A stretch of 51,311 nt of DNA from Azolla pinnata (GCA_037176905.1 JBBBWG010029888.1:1-51311); one strand, 5' to 3'; shown: positions 12,601 to 25,002, counted from the first letter of the stretch. Notes: generated from the sequence alone by a model not told the origin. Translations and numbers: made by a program.

Positions 12601-14514
12601 ATGGTAACAGTAAAAAAGGCTTGATGAATGGTCGATAAAATGCTGCTTAGCACGTGTAATTGGACAAGAGATGGCAGCTCAGCTCAGTTTTCATGGAAGA
12701 AGCTCTTCGGGATCGGCAAACTGTCGCGCAACTTTTCCAGAGGCTCCATGTGGAGCTGCATCACCGGGTTGTCTTCGTGATGATGACAATGACAAAGACA
12801 ATGACAGTAATGATGATGCTGATCTAAATCTTTTTCGGAGGTGCAGCAAACAGATTCATATGATGCAGGGGCCCTCGTCGATGATAATAATGTCATCTTC
12901 TGCTACCTAAACTATTTGGAAGAGCTTGGCCAACTGCCAACTGCCGGAGGGCATTAAGTCGGCATCTTCTGATTGGCCCGATCATGAAGGGGATCTTGTT
13001 TGCCTTAACTTGTGCACATCTGGATCAATGTACCAAACCCTTTTTTAACTTGGGGGAAAAAGAATCTGTTGATCGTCATGAGCTATGCGTGTGTTTCTCA
13101 GTCAATTTTAAAGTCAGCTGTAGCCTAACCATCTTCTACATTTTTTCAGCGGATAGCGCAGGAGATTTGGTAGGTTCTGATTAGCTGGAGATCCGTCTCT
13201 ACCCATTTCAGCTTTATTTGAAGTGCTCTGAGGATGCGAAGTCAAGAGCAACTGGTTGTCAGAAAGGGAAAGAGGGTTAGGTAGTGGAGAAGGGGTTTGG
13301 CCTGAAGAAGAAGATGATGCTTTCCTCTTGGCATTTGGATGCCTTGTTTCGAGAGTAATTAGCCGACAAGATTTTCATCGAGCATTTTCCATTAAGTTGT
13401 TTTTGCAGCATGTGGCGGTTATGGCCCTAGGTGGGGTTGGTTAGATGGGAATCAGGTCAAATAGCGAAACAATGCAACATGCGATTAAAGAAAACAAAAG
13501 CTCGAAGACATTCCTTCTTCCTTTATCCCAGTCACATCTTCCTTTGGATGAACTACCCCAAATGCTTCCTCGATGGAAGAAAAACTAACTTAGCGAAGAA
13601 ACAGAAGCCTGATTCCGATCATGCGTTGACAATTTCCCGTAATTCTCGTGGATGCAGATGCAACTTAGAACCCAAATATGTTTGTCAAACTTAATAATCA
13701 CCAGGAATAGGAGCGGGAACAGTTAAAATGGGGGTTAGCTATAATGGGACTCTAGGCATTGAACATCTCAGGACTTGTATGTAAACCCATAACAATCTTT
13801 TGTAGAAGTTGGGGTATATGATCATTCATCATCTCCTATGAATAATATCCTTCCTTTCTATCGAAGTTTTACATGACATGTATACGAGGCACACTCTTGT
13901 AAGAGTAAGATGAGGAGATGAACCGCTGATAAACCCCCTCACAATGCACCCTCCACAGCCTCTTTTAGGTATGACACCTTGTGTCTGGAATTGCCAACCA
14001 AGAGAAACAATTGCATAACAAATAGCAACCGGTTGACCACATTGGGTAATTGTAAAGCTTATGTTGTTTGCAATTGAGGTTATCAGCCCTAGGTTTGATG
14101 ACAATTGAGGTTATCAACTTTTTGCTATCATGGGGGAACAATTTCAAGGTGTTTTGATACTCTGACAAGAAGCAACGGTGTCTTCCATTAAAGCCTGATA
14201 TATTGCAATGTCCAAGGGTTCGATCAATTTGCAATCCTGAGATATACTGCCACCATCCTCTTCAATATATAATCAAACTGTGATCCAGTTAGCATAAAAA
14301 AGTAGGGTGAAGTACCAAAATACCCCTTGAAGTTTAGCTAATGGCCCTTTAAGTTCTAAAATTTAAGTTTAGCTGTTTACTAACATGGCCCTTGAAGTTC
14401 TAAAATAAAAAAAATACACTTTATAAACTAATTATACTCCAATATACATGGCATACTAATAAAAATACTTTAAATCTAAATTTCTTCTCAATGTGATGAT
14501 GACTCCGGCTCGAG
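12601..14514. other. Intergenic region, no recognised gene
   Basis: Several open frames of 60-90 codons occur here (for example 12671-12910 plus and 13829-14104 minus). None matches a family I know, and they overlap frames on the other strand. A GA(T)AATGAC-type low-complexity patch lies at about 12777-12815. I see no transposon or RNA gene. Confidence 0.4.
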
Positions 14515-14745
14515 AAGCATTGGCTAGGGTTAAGGTTGAGGCTAAGGCTATGGTGAGGATTGGGTTTAGGTTCGAGGTTAGAGCTTGGGTTAGGGTTGGA
14601 GTCAGGTTCAAGGTTAGAGCTTGGGTTAGGGCTGGGATTAGAGCATAAGTTAGGATCAGGCTCAGGGTTAGGATTGGGTTACGGTTTGGGCTAAGGGTGG
14701 GTTAGGCTTGGGTTAGGCTTTATTGGGTTGGAGCTTGGGCTCTTT
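14515..14745 (+). repeat. Degenerate telomere-like repeat block
   Basis: About 230 bp of variants of GGGTTAGGGTT, GGTTTAGGTT, GGCTAAGG and GGTTAGAGCTTGGG. It reads like heavily decayed plant (TTTAGGG) or TTAGGG telomere repeats, G-rich on the plus strand. It lies about 210 bp past the stop codon of the minus-strand peroxiredoxin-like gene. Confidence 0.75.
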
Positions 14746-14954
14746 TCCAAAACAAACTTGGGACATATATCCCAAATTCACTTTTTAAACATTTGTATAC
14801 TCTCTAAAGTTCAAATACAAGAAATAGTAATGACAAATAGAAAAGAAAACAAACTCGCAAGACATTCTCTAAAAGAAATAATAAAATGTATTAAAGACCA
14901 ATATGAATTTACGTGCGCATGCATACATGTATATATGATATGCTGGGCACATAT

Positions 14955-16926
14955 TCATTTATCATCACAAACAATCTTTTCACGTTCCTTGGAGATCTCT
15001 ATGGCATCATATAAGCTCGGATCGATACCACAAGCATCAAGGATTGACTTGGCCGAAGGATGATCTGCGAAATCTTTTTGCCTGAAATCCATCAGCATAC
15101 TTCCACCTTTGGCTATCACAAAAGTTGCCCCCAATTGTCTGGAATCGCCATACAATTACATCCCCCTCATCAATCCAAATGAGATAAATCTCAATAAGAA
15201 TGCAAATGTATAAAACATGTGTTTTTTGCTATTTATGCTTTCATGGGATCTAGATCCAAGGTTCCTATAATCATCATACAGTACGCAACACATAAATGTT
15301 TTGCGACTTACAAATATCAAAATGTTTTCTTCTATTAACTTTGCTTATCCTTCAATATGCATACATATTTGTAATGTATATAATGGTAATGTCTCCAATT
15401 TGATAGATTTTTTTAAGATTTTCATTGCAATTTACAATTGATTCTTCTTCTTCTTCTTCTTCTTCTTTTGTTTTTTTGCCATGTTTATATTCGTTCCTAG
15501 TGCGAAATTTCAATGTGAGGTCAGAACCCACAATAAATTAAGTTCTTAAAAGCACTCAAAATATGAGTAAAAATGGAAGTAAACTCAATTGGTGGCAACC
15601 GCAAAGAGATATCCATAGCATCACATGCGTATATTACACGTTTTAGTGACCATAAAAATGACATATGCCATGTATAACGTGAATGCCCCTTACAAGCATA
15701 GATTTTTCAAAAAGTTTTATTTTGATGTACCATTGATTCTTCTTTTTCTTTCAATTGGCCATACTGTTGCATATATAGATTAAGTGATTATGTTACTAGA
15801 AACAATACCTGTCACATATAAGGTCATATATCCTTTTGAGTAGATTTTTTGAAGATTTTTATTGCGTTTTACTTCCTTGGATTACAATGTTACATGTAAA
15901 TAATGAATAAGCAGGTAGCCTCACCTTCCATCGCCCTTCAAGTTTCCAGGATGCTTCCTAACTTCCTTGAGAGTGCTTCGAAGTTCATAAAGCATCTTGA
16001 GGGAGTTAAGGATCCCCACTGATTTGATTCCTAATGCTTGATGTATCTTCTTTCCATCGTCAATATAGAGCTCTCTGTCCCAGAACCCTCCTTTTAGAAA
16101 TTCCTCAAACCCAAGATGTTCAATACCTGCACCAAATATGGTTACCGATATATTACAATTGATTCTATTAACTCTAGAACAATCAAATGTTGTGTTTTTT
16201 TAACAGCTCCCACAGATATGAAACTGGAGCATTATATACACGATGTACAATGCCTCGTCATTTGACTGTATGAAAACCATACCAATAGCAACGATTCTAA
16301 CATTGTTTGTTTCTAGAATCGGTGCAATCTTCTTCAGCTCCAAAGCATTGACTCTACACAGCCTGCAACCGAATCTCCGAAGAATGTGCACAACAACAGT
16401 CTGAAAACCACAATACATCATGTTTTCAGCATTTCTCGTTACTGAAACATTACTGAAACAATGCATCATGTTTTCAGCATTTCTCGTTACTGAAACATTA
16501 TTGAAACAATGCATCATGTTTTCAGCATCTCTCCTTACTGAAACATTTCTATAAAATCATGGTTTAAAATTTTCAAGCTTGAATGGATTGATGAATGAAG
16601 CAATTTAGTGGATGAGAAGATGAATTAAGCAATTTAATGAAAGAATAGGCTGAATGAATGAACGAAGCTACTGAATCAATGAGTAGATGAATGGGTTTAT
16701 GGAGTGAATGGATGAATCGAACAATTGAATGAGTCAACAGAATTATTGGACAAATAAAGTGAATGAATGCATTGTGAATGCTTCAGCAGTTTGAGTAAGT
16801 TCTTACCTGGCTTTCCCAGAAGGAGCCCACTTTTACCGTTTTAGCATCTGAAGCTCCCTGCACTTTCTCTACCTCGATGTCTTTGATAGCATTAGCTAGG
16901 GTAAAGCTTCCGTTTGATGTGGCCAT
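14955..16926 (-). CDS. Peroxiredoxin-like 2 (FAM213/PRXL2A-type) thioredoxin-fold protein (4 exons)
   Basis: Small redox protein of the AhpC/TSA-like, peroxiredoxin-like 2 group; animal members are proposed antioxidant enzymes, while the plant role is largely unknown. Exons on the minus strand: 16926-16807, 16400-16283, 16126-15925, 15138-14955. Total 624 nt, 207 aa. After a 40-residue N-terminus, the thioredoxin fold begins at TVVVHILRRFGCRLC, with a CxxC pair at Cys52 and Cys55. It then shows the family landmarks VRIVAIGIEHLGFEEF, GGFWDRELYIDD, GNLKGDGRQLGATFVI and a terminal helix. All introns are GT-AG and in phase. There is no obvious signal peptide. Exon 2 is preceded by a 48-bp tandem repeat full of TTTCAG acceptors. 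Start choice: the only ATG that joins in phase to the CxxC exon. Confidence 0.88.
16416..16548 (-). repeat. 48-bp tandem repeat in intron 1 of the peroxiredoxin-like gene
   Basis: Nearly three copies of a 48-bp unit start at 16416, 16464 and 16512. On the gene strand each unit carries TTTCAG twice, so the array presents several near-consensus 3' splice sites just before the true exon 2 acceptor. The array is open in frame with exon 2, but the joins it offers from the phase-0 donor would shift the frame. Confidence 0.85.
16570..16800. repeat. Degenerate GAATGAAT/GGATGAAT repeat in the same intron
   Basis: About 230 bp of imperfect tetranucleotide-type repeats (GAATGAAT, GATGAATG variants) fill the rest of intron 1. 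They have no coding sense. Confidence 0.7.
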
Positions 16927-18732
16927 AGCTAAGAAAATGACGAATACAAGTGGAGCAAATTCAGCGAAACAAAGAGAGGAGGAAGAAATGCAGCCGCAGA
17001 AAACCCCAAAACTCTACACGGAAATAAAACGAGAGGAAAGATTGTAGCCTTAAAAAACAAAATCTCGGAACCACAAAACCAGAAGGGAGCAAAGCATGGA
17101 GCGTTGCCTTCTGAAAAAGAAGGCCCAGAAGAGCAAGAAGAACCCGAGATTGGAAGGGAAGGCGAAATTCTGGAAACTATCAGAAGAGACGGAGAGAGGA
17201 TGTGAAAAGAGCAAGAGATTGCATACCTGTGGTGAAGAAGAAGAAGAAGAAGAAGAAGGAGAAGGGAAGGACAGAATAGATAAGATCATACTTCTGGTAG
17301 AGAAGAAGAAGAAGAAGAAGAAGAAGAGATATGTTGGTTTGAAAACAAAGATAGTGAGGAGAACATGAAGGAATTGTTAAATATGAGAAGAACTGATTCA
17401 TATTGGTGTTGTATTATGTTTGTTACATAACCCAAATGTCTCAATTATTGATGTTATCCGCAATAACTTGGGAAAATACGAAGCCAAACGATCTCCATCT
17501 CTGGTTTCGTGATCGAAGTTTCGGCAAATTCCCATTTGTCTCGATGTCAAATTAATTTCGAGCGTTTGTAGCCGTTGAGTGTTCAATTCAATGGCTAGCA
17601 ATAGGATATATAAATGGGAAAAGAATAGCATCAGGTCTTTCAAAACATGCTAACCTTTGAATCTTCTGAGGGTCCAAATGGGAATGTTTATTAAACGATA
17701 ACAACTACCTTCTACTTCAACGTGACCTTTCTTTTCAAATTGGAAGGCTTCATGGAAACTAAAATGGCTCCGAATCTCAAGATCACGATGCACGGCTTTT
17801 CACCTAATCGGATTCACCCATAGCAAACTACAGTATTGTTCATGGAAGCATCAAGGATCGTGATAGTTCAATATATAGGCAACCATGAGACCATTTCGCA
17901 ATTTGGCAGGGAGTACAGTGTGAACTTGTACGCTTGCGCTGCAACGCATACTTAGACCCAACATCTATTGACCCACTTCATTCTTGGTGGTTGCAAAGCT
18001 GATAACACACATAAGCTCCTATGGCTTTAAAAGATGGCAACAAGAGACTAATTGCACCATGTATTGCTTACTACACACTTGGATGATGATAAAAGAAAAG
18101 GGGTAGCAATATCTATCTGTCTGTCTATCTTAGAAAGGTATATCACCACCATTAACATGCATTTTAGACCAGATAGTATATGTGTGTGTGTGTGGCAATG
18201 TGGGTACCAAACATGATTTATGCTAGTGTGATTTCTAATCATCTGCTCTAGTGTAGATTAACAGAATACATGTGTGAGCAACACATTGTTTTCGCCACCG
18301 GTTTCGCCTTTTCAATTAGTGACATTGTGCACTTCCTGCAAAAATGTTGATGCTAATTAGTAAAGCAATCCTTACCGCTCGTGCCCTTGTGCACTTCGTT
18401 CGTGCATCCCAAATGACGCTGAAGTGCATATTACATCCATCAACAAAGCTGTCTGGAAATTGCCATCACTAACATCTCAAACATCCAAAGAGAGTATGTA
18501 ATCACACAAGGCTCAGATGCATTAAGTAGGCAGCGATTGAAATTATTTCTTTCCTTGGCATGTCATTGGCCTGTTTGAACCAGAAAGCATGGGGTACTTC
18601 GGAGAGTCTATTCTAGTGGATTTTCATCAAGATTAACTAGTTTTTACAGAAGGCATGTACAGCATAACGAGGGTATGGAGTGCTTCTATACAGCAAAGTT
18701 CGTACCTTGGGTTTTCGTGATCATCAGTTGTG
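16927..18732. other. Region between the peroxiredoxin-like gene and CENP-C
   Basis: This is upstream of the peroxiredoxin-like gene and downstream of CENP-C, both on the minus strand. It contains GAA runs at about 17238-17265 and 17300-17330 that probably lie in the leader. It also has a short TCTATCTG patch (18110-18130) and a TG run (about 18178-18194). No further gene is seen; the rest should hold the CENP-C 3' UTR and a promoter. Confidence 0.45.
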
Positions 18733-21700
18733 CTAAAGAGCTGCAAACTCTACATATTTGGCAAACTTGTCTGGTACGTATGACTCTATTTTGAATTTAG
18801 GTGGCTCAGAATGTCTGCTAAGACAGCATGGTGCTGATGACAAATATTTGATACCAATTACCGTGGTCAAACCTGCAACAATTCATCAGGAAATGCATTA
18901 AATAATCCATCTATGATGAAAAATTAGTTTAATACATAAAAAATCAAGGTCATACAGCTTTTTTTTTATGATATTTACTGAATTGTGTATCGAACTAAGA
19001 TTCCATAAAAATTAGACTTTAAATTTCCCCTCTTTCATAACCTCTCCATTCTATGTTGAGAGAAACAAACATTGTCAGATTTGGATCTAGGGTCTTTCCT
19101 CATGGATGCCAATATCAAAATGAACTCCATGCAAGAAGATAATGATGAAATTAAAGGTAGTGAAAGCTGAGAAATAATACCCTTGTGAACACGACCCAGC
19201 AAAAATCGTTCCCCCCTCCACCACTGCAGGGGTCTTGATTTTATCCTTGTGCTTCGTCGAAGTCCCTGGTCCCATTTTGTACCAGCTCCTATTGTATCAA
19301 AATAGTTCGAGAAGATTCAAAAGATTTTTTATTCACATAATCTCATGAAACAATTTGAAACCTTATGCAAAGATCATCTCCACCCCCTCAATGAGGGTTA
19401 AAGCAAGAATATACTAGGAAAAACATTCAGCAGGGCACCTTCAAGACTGTCATGTTGATCGATCACAAGTTTTTTCTTCTGAGGTTGATATAATTTCTTA
19501 TTTTGTTCTGGATTTGAGTCACTTCCATCAGAAGCAATGCAATTGATTTTTTCTGTCAGATTCACAACTGGTTCCTGCAACATGCTCTCAGAGAGTAACA
19601 TGAACAAGGACCTAAATTTTGCTAGAAACCAGAGTCTTAATGTGATAAAACATCAGTTACCTTTATAACAGGGCTCTTTTTGGTTAAATGGGTTTTTGTC
19701 ACCATTGGTGAGCAATGTATTTCCACACAGGTATCTAACACCATTGACATATCAACAGGAGGACCTATTGTGACATCGAAATCAGCTTCAAGTTTTCGCT
19801 TACCACTACTTTCCATACAAGCATCCTTGTTTGATAATGAAAAACTTGCAAGCGGATTTGATGACGGCATTGGAGAAGGGAAAAAAGTTCTCCTCAGTGC
19901 AGTATTTCTGTAACAAGGTGTCACTTGCATATTGATATCATTCACATCATCATCATCATCATCATCCTCATCTATTTTTTTTTCATGGCCATCATTAACA
20001 CATAATATGCAGTTATTATCATGAGCATGAGCTACGTCCTCATTATGATTAGCACCATTATCAGTTCTGTTCTTGACATGTATTTCTCCATCAATAATCT
20101 GCTTAATCTTCAGACCGTCAGGTTGTTTCGAGTCCTTCACTTCATCTTTAGCTGTCATGGCGTTTGTATCCCTGCTGTCAGCACAAACATTGTCCTGGTT
20201 TGAGTCAACAGCAGGGAATTTATAACGAGATAACATGACATCATCATCTCCTGCACCAATGCTCTTATTACGATTGACATCATCATCAACATTTTTCTCG
20301 ACATGTATTTCCTCACAAGCTATGTCTATATTCTGCACAGTCTCCGTATCCTGCAGTTGTTTTGAGTTTGCATTCAGTTCATCTTCAGCTGGTATAGCAT
20401 ATTTCCCCACTGTTAGTGCATAAAGTATTCCAGTTTAAGTCAGTGACAGGTAATTCACGATGAGCTGAAATGTCATGATTATATCTTGAACAAATGATCA
20501 AACCTCTGACATCCACTGCCACTTCATCCGATTCCACAACAGAAGAAAATTGGGATGCATGAAACTCATCCTTATTGTTAGTTAGCTTTTCATGGATCTT
20601 TTCAAGTCCGGAAATGAATGTGAAAAAGGAAGAATCAGTTTCACATTCTTCTTCAAGCAGTTCATCATCAAGCGATAGTAGGTCCTCTGTGCAAAAGGGA
20701 ATTTCATCCGAGAACCACTTTAACCTCATTCTCCTAGAAACAACGAAAATGTTCCTTCAAAATGAGATGCTCATGAAGAACTTCAAGCAATGTACACATC
20801 TGATGTCTAGTTACGTACCTTTGACTGATTTTCCTTCTGGAGCTTACCCTCTGAGTCTGAGAGTTTGATGTTGCAAAATTTACATCTATTCGCTCACAGC
20901 TCTCACCTCCTCTCAATTTACCCATAATTATAGCTTTGGAGGCTGCATTACATTTCCTCAAGAACAAGTTGAAATAGCATTCACAAATCACTATGCCTAG
21001 TACGTGAAACTGTATTCACAAATCGATTGTGATTCAGATGCTAAATCAAATTCAGCACCTTTTTGTTCATCAGCAGCTTCCCAGAATTCATGAGTATCTT
21101 GGGATAGTTCGCATCCTCTTACTCCTTTGTTATTAAGAGCCAATTCAAAACCTCTGCAAAATCAAATCTCAAGAATGGAAAGGCGTCCCATTTTTTCATC
21201 AAATTATGTTTAACTACCATGTTTCGCAATGTTTTGATTACAACACTTCTTAACAAAGTTTAGGCGTGGAACTCTTCTTGAAAATGTTGCATATTGGTTC
21301 TGTTTTGAATTCTGCAATTGATAAAGATACCACATCTTGATGATTTGATACATACTGATCTTTTGAGCAAGAGCATGAACGAACTGTTTGTAGAAGCTTT
21401 GTGTTTGAAACTTTCCTCCTTTAGAAACATTGGTGTGCAGCTACTACATGATTTATCCCATTGTTTATGGTATTCTTTATGAGAACACTTGAAAATCAGA
21501 ACCAAGCATAGCGGCGGATTTTATTATGATTCTCTAGCTTTGAGCTAGAAGGGTAATAGAAGACTCAAACTATTCTTCTGATAATTGTATGTGAACTACT
21601 TTATATAACACATTCACGAGTAATACATTTGCAACGATCTATGACTCGAATCTGTACTGTGGAGATGGTTGATTATTACCTTATATCCACAGTAAATGGC

Positions 21701-24555
21701 TTCTTGCTGGAATCTATCTTTGAACTCTTTCTTCGCCTTGAAAACTTGTTCTTCTGTGGCGCAATATTCTCTTTTCCATTGGTAAAATCCTCAGATTTCT
21801 TGTTTTCTGATCGTTCAGCTACAGTTCCATCGCCATCTACAATGTTAGCTTTCATGAACTCTCGACTTCCTTTCTTCATGGCTTTAACAATCGCTCTCTG
21901 TGTAGAAGCGTGTCCTTTGATATTAAAGACCCTCTAGATCATGTGAAAGAAGGAAGGCGGGACAGATATAACAACATTCACTTCAGAAGCATATGCTCCT
22001 TCTATAGATAATCCGAAGCATACGACAGGGATATACATAGATATCACATAATTCATCTTTATAGATATATATCTGTAATATTTGATATCCATTAGACAAA
22101 ATACTTTTTTGTTACCTCTTCAGTGAGAGGACAATTTATGTTTTCAGACTGCAGATTGAATAAGTTTTCAAAATCGGGATTTCCTGGATTATCAGCTGAT
22201 ATCTGTTAAATGCATCGAAGGAAAATTTCAGTGAGAAACATGAAGAACTGGGGAGAAGATTCACGGTGTTCAACAAAAATTTAGTTTCCAATGCAATCTA
22301 CGATTTATCACAGGAGCCATAAGCTGCATAACCAGATTTCCATTACCTCTTTCTTAAAGATAGTGTCAAATTCTTTACTTTGACGTTTCAAAATCTTCCT
22401 GGTATCTGGAATTTCTTCCCATGTTCCCTGTGCAAAGTCACAAGGGAAATATCTTCATAAAAAATTACTTTTAAAATTTATCACAGAAGCCATGAGCTGC
22501 TATAATAAGATTTCCATTACCACTTCATCAAAGATACTGTCGAAATCTTTATTCTGATGATTTGAAAACTTCCTGGTATGTAGAATCTCTTCCCGTGTTT
22601 CCTGTCCACAGTTACAAAGGGATGGTGAATATAGAACTGAAGAAGATGATAGAGTAAAATCCTTCTTATATGAGCAACATAATCTCAAATATTATCAGTT
22701 CCTGTTCTCAAACCGAATAAAGTAAAACAAGCAAAAGTTCTCAGATTCATAAGTATATAGATAAACGTATAAGTTATCGTATTTGCATAACCGCTTTCAC
22801 AATCTGCAGCAAGTATTCCAAACAATATATAGCCAATTCGACTTATAGAAGAATAGCTAACATACATTTCATGCTTGTTTGAGCAATGTCTTGTTAAAAA
22901 TAACAGTTTTTGGAGTGACAGAATCACAATGTTCAACAAATTAATTTTTTTAATCAATCTCCAATTCATTACAGAAGCCCTGCACTGCAATAACAAGATT
23001 CCATTTACCTCTTCATCGAATATACTGTCAAAATCTTTATTCTGATAGTTCAAAAGCTTCTTGATATGTGGAACCTCTCCCCATGTTCCCTGTCCACAGT
23101 TACAAAGGCAATATCTTCATAAGAAAAGAACAGTTTCCAGAGTGACACAAACACAGAAGAAATGGGAGACGATTCAAAGTATTCAGAAAATTAATTTCCG
23201 ATGTAATCTCGAATTAATCACAGAAGCCATGATGAGCTGTGAACAATATTTCCATTACCTCTTCATTGAAGTTACTGTCGAAATCTTTACTTCGATGTTT
23301 CAAAAACTTCCCAGAATGTGAAATCTCTTGCTGTGTTCGCTGTCCAGAGTTACAAAGGCACAAACTTGTTAAAAAGAAAAGTTTGCTGGGTGACCGAAAG
23401 ACAGGAGGATTGGGGTGAAGATTCTTAATATTCAGCAAGTTAATTTCAATATGCATCTCAAATTCATCACAGAAGCCAAAGAACTGCTAACGAGATTTCC
23501 ATTACCTCTTCATCAAAGACATTGTTGAAATCTTTACTTCGATGATTCAAACGCTTCCTAGTATGTGGATTCTCTTCTCGTGTTCCCTGTCCAGAGTTAC
23601 AAAGACACAAACTGGTTGTTGGAGATCTCTGATGAGAATGTAGCTTCCTGGACCGTTTTGAGGTAAACCTTAGAATTCGACCCTATGATTTGTCTCTGGT
23701 TATTTTAAACAGAATGCATATTCTTGTCATGATCCAGGATCATATATCCGGAAGATAATGCTAATTGCTTACAAAAAAAGAAACTTTCTCAGGTATAACG
23801 AAGAACTATTTCTCTGCAATGCAGCTGCATTGAATACCTTTGTCTTTCCTAGCTCGGAATATCATGGAAGAAAAAGGTTTTCCTTGATTTTTCAGTCCAA
23901 TCCACGATTACATTGCATTATAAAAGATAAAGCCCGTACAATGTATATTGCAAGCTTCCATTTACCTCTGAATCGATGATCAGAACCAGGAAATTGATCT
24001 ATTGAAACACTTGATCAGAAGATCGATCCATGGAAACACTTGTTTAGCTGAAGGTAAACATATCTATGGCCTATTATACAGCCAGAGAAGAAGAGAGAGA
24101 CAGGAGAGAGAACGGCAAGATTTCCCATTACATCATCTGATGAACGTAAGGGAACATAAAAAAGGAGCAGAAAGGAAGGTTTTACGAAATCGTCCATTAT
24201 CCTCGGAGATTTACGATCTGAACTAGCACACGCCGCAGGTTTACTGAAAGGCAAAACGATCGAGGATCGGATCGGATCGGGAATCGCCGTACCGAATGTA
24301 ACACACTATTCCGCTCATGATCAATACAACAAGACGCCATAGCAAAGCAAGAGATGGCATCCTCCATCGGAGTATTACCGGTGTGAGGCGGGGGAAGGCG
24401 TTTACCGCTAAATCGGAGAGGAGGCGATGGAGCTCTTGGAAGCCGTGCTCGGTGCGCCAGGACGTGAGAGAGCCGTCTTCGTCGTTATCATCGTCGATAA
24501 CGTCGTCATCTGGACGACGTCGATGGATCATCGCGTACTGAAGGAAATCCGGCAT
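18733..24555 (-). CDS. CENPC: CENP-C, centromere/kinetochore protein, with a tandem exon array
   Basis: Inner-kinetochore protein that links CENP-A/CENH3 nucleosomes to the outer kinetochore. Exons (minus): 24555-24406, five 81-bp exons (23586-23506, 23339-23259, 23089-23009, 22601-22521, 22427-22347), 22202-22116, 21933-21680, 21153-21059, 20942-20819, 20733-20504, 20409-19661, 19574-19439, 19288-19181, 18872-18733. Total 2478 nt, 825 aa, phases all consistent. The identification rests on the C-terminal CENP-C motif (about residues 744-779): [18 protein letters not shown] then [23 protein letters not shown] and VEFAAL follow at the end, as in plant orthologues. Other features: a KEN-box-like KENIAP in the 254-bp exon and an Asp run in the long exon. 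The N-terminal exon is the least certain, and a 33-bp exon at 23998-23966 could be added in phase. Arabidopsis CENP-C is about 705 aa; the repeats account for most of the excess. Confidence 0.9.
22116..23586 (-). repeat. CENPC: Tandemly duplicated 81-bp exons of CENP-C
   Basis: Five exons of exactly 81 bp, each phase 0 at both ends, encode 27-residue units of the form G/E-T-R/W-x-E-x-x-H-T-R-K and then [11 protein letters not shown] sixth exon of 87 bp (22202-22116) keeps only the D-F-x-x-L-F core. Spacing between unit starts is 247, 250, 488 and 174 bp. The flanking introns are also alike: acceptor side CTGTCCAG/ACAG, donor side GTAATGGAAATC. Whole exon-plus-intron units were therefore duplicated. 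Skipping or adding any unit keeps the reading frame. Confidence 0.9.
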
Positions 24556-25002
24556 CGGAGGATGCCAAAGAAGACGCTACCTTGCTTCTACACCATCTCT
24601 TCTTCTTCGTCTTCTTCGTCGTCTTCTTCTTCGTCTGCTGCTGCTGATTCCTTACGCCATAGCCGCCATAGCCATCGTCTGCGTGCACCGTGTGCATGAG
24701 AGAGAAACGTAGAGAGAGAATGTGGGGGTGAAAAGTAGAGAGAGAATATGGAGGATTTTCTAAAAACCCTATTTACAAAAATGCAAAAAAAAAAACAAAA
24801 TTACCTAACCAAATTATAACTCTTGTCTTTTACACCCAATTCATTCCGTTAGTATAACATTGATCGATTTTATTCCTGATCGCTCTTCCCGCTGATCGAT
24901 CTTAATAGACTCCTTAATCATATTTGAGTAACAAAATTTAGCCATTTGAATATTTAATCGATTGATGTGACGGGTTAGTCTAGTCTTAATCGATCAATTG
25001 AT
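24556..25002. other. CENP-C upstream leader and promoter region
   Basis: On the gene strand this begins with a GAA/GAC-rich low-complexity patch (about 24596-24650), likely in the leader. AT-rich DNA follows, with repeated TTGATCGATT and TTAATCGATC words. An in-frame stop lies eight codons before the ATG at 24555, which supports that start. No other gene is seen. Confidence 0.45.

Noticed and set aside
12671-12910. Plus frame of 79 codons with an Asp/Asn-rich centre
   Set aside because: Low-complexity GATGACAATGAC DNA explains it; no homology or splice partners seen.
13829-14234. Two overlapping minus frames of about 90 codons, considered as an organelle-derived fragment
   Set aside because: I could not match them to any chloroplast or mitochondrial gene, and no adjacent organellar sequence is evident.
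16200-16517. Reading exon 2 of the peroxiredoxin-like gene as one longer open frame with the 48-bp repeats and past its donor
   Set aside because: The family alignment starts at TVVVH and continues with GIEHLG from the next exon. GT-AG sites with correct phase bound the shorter exon.
24506-24697. Minus frame with a Lys/Gln-rich sequence overlapping the CENP-C start
   Set aside because: It ends in a stop at 24506 and comes from the GAA/GAC run in the leader; the ATG at 24555 in another frame fits the CENP-C model.
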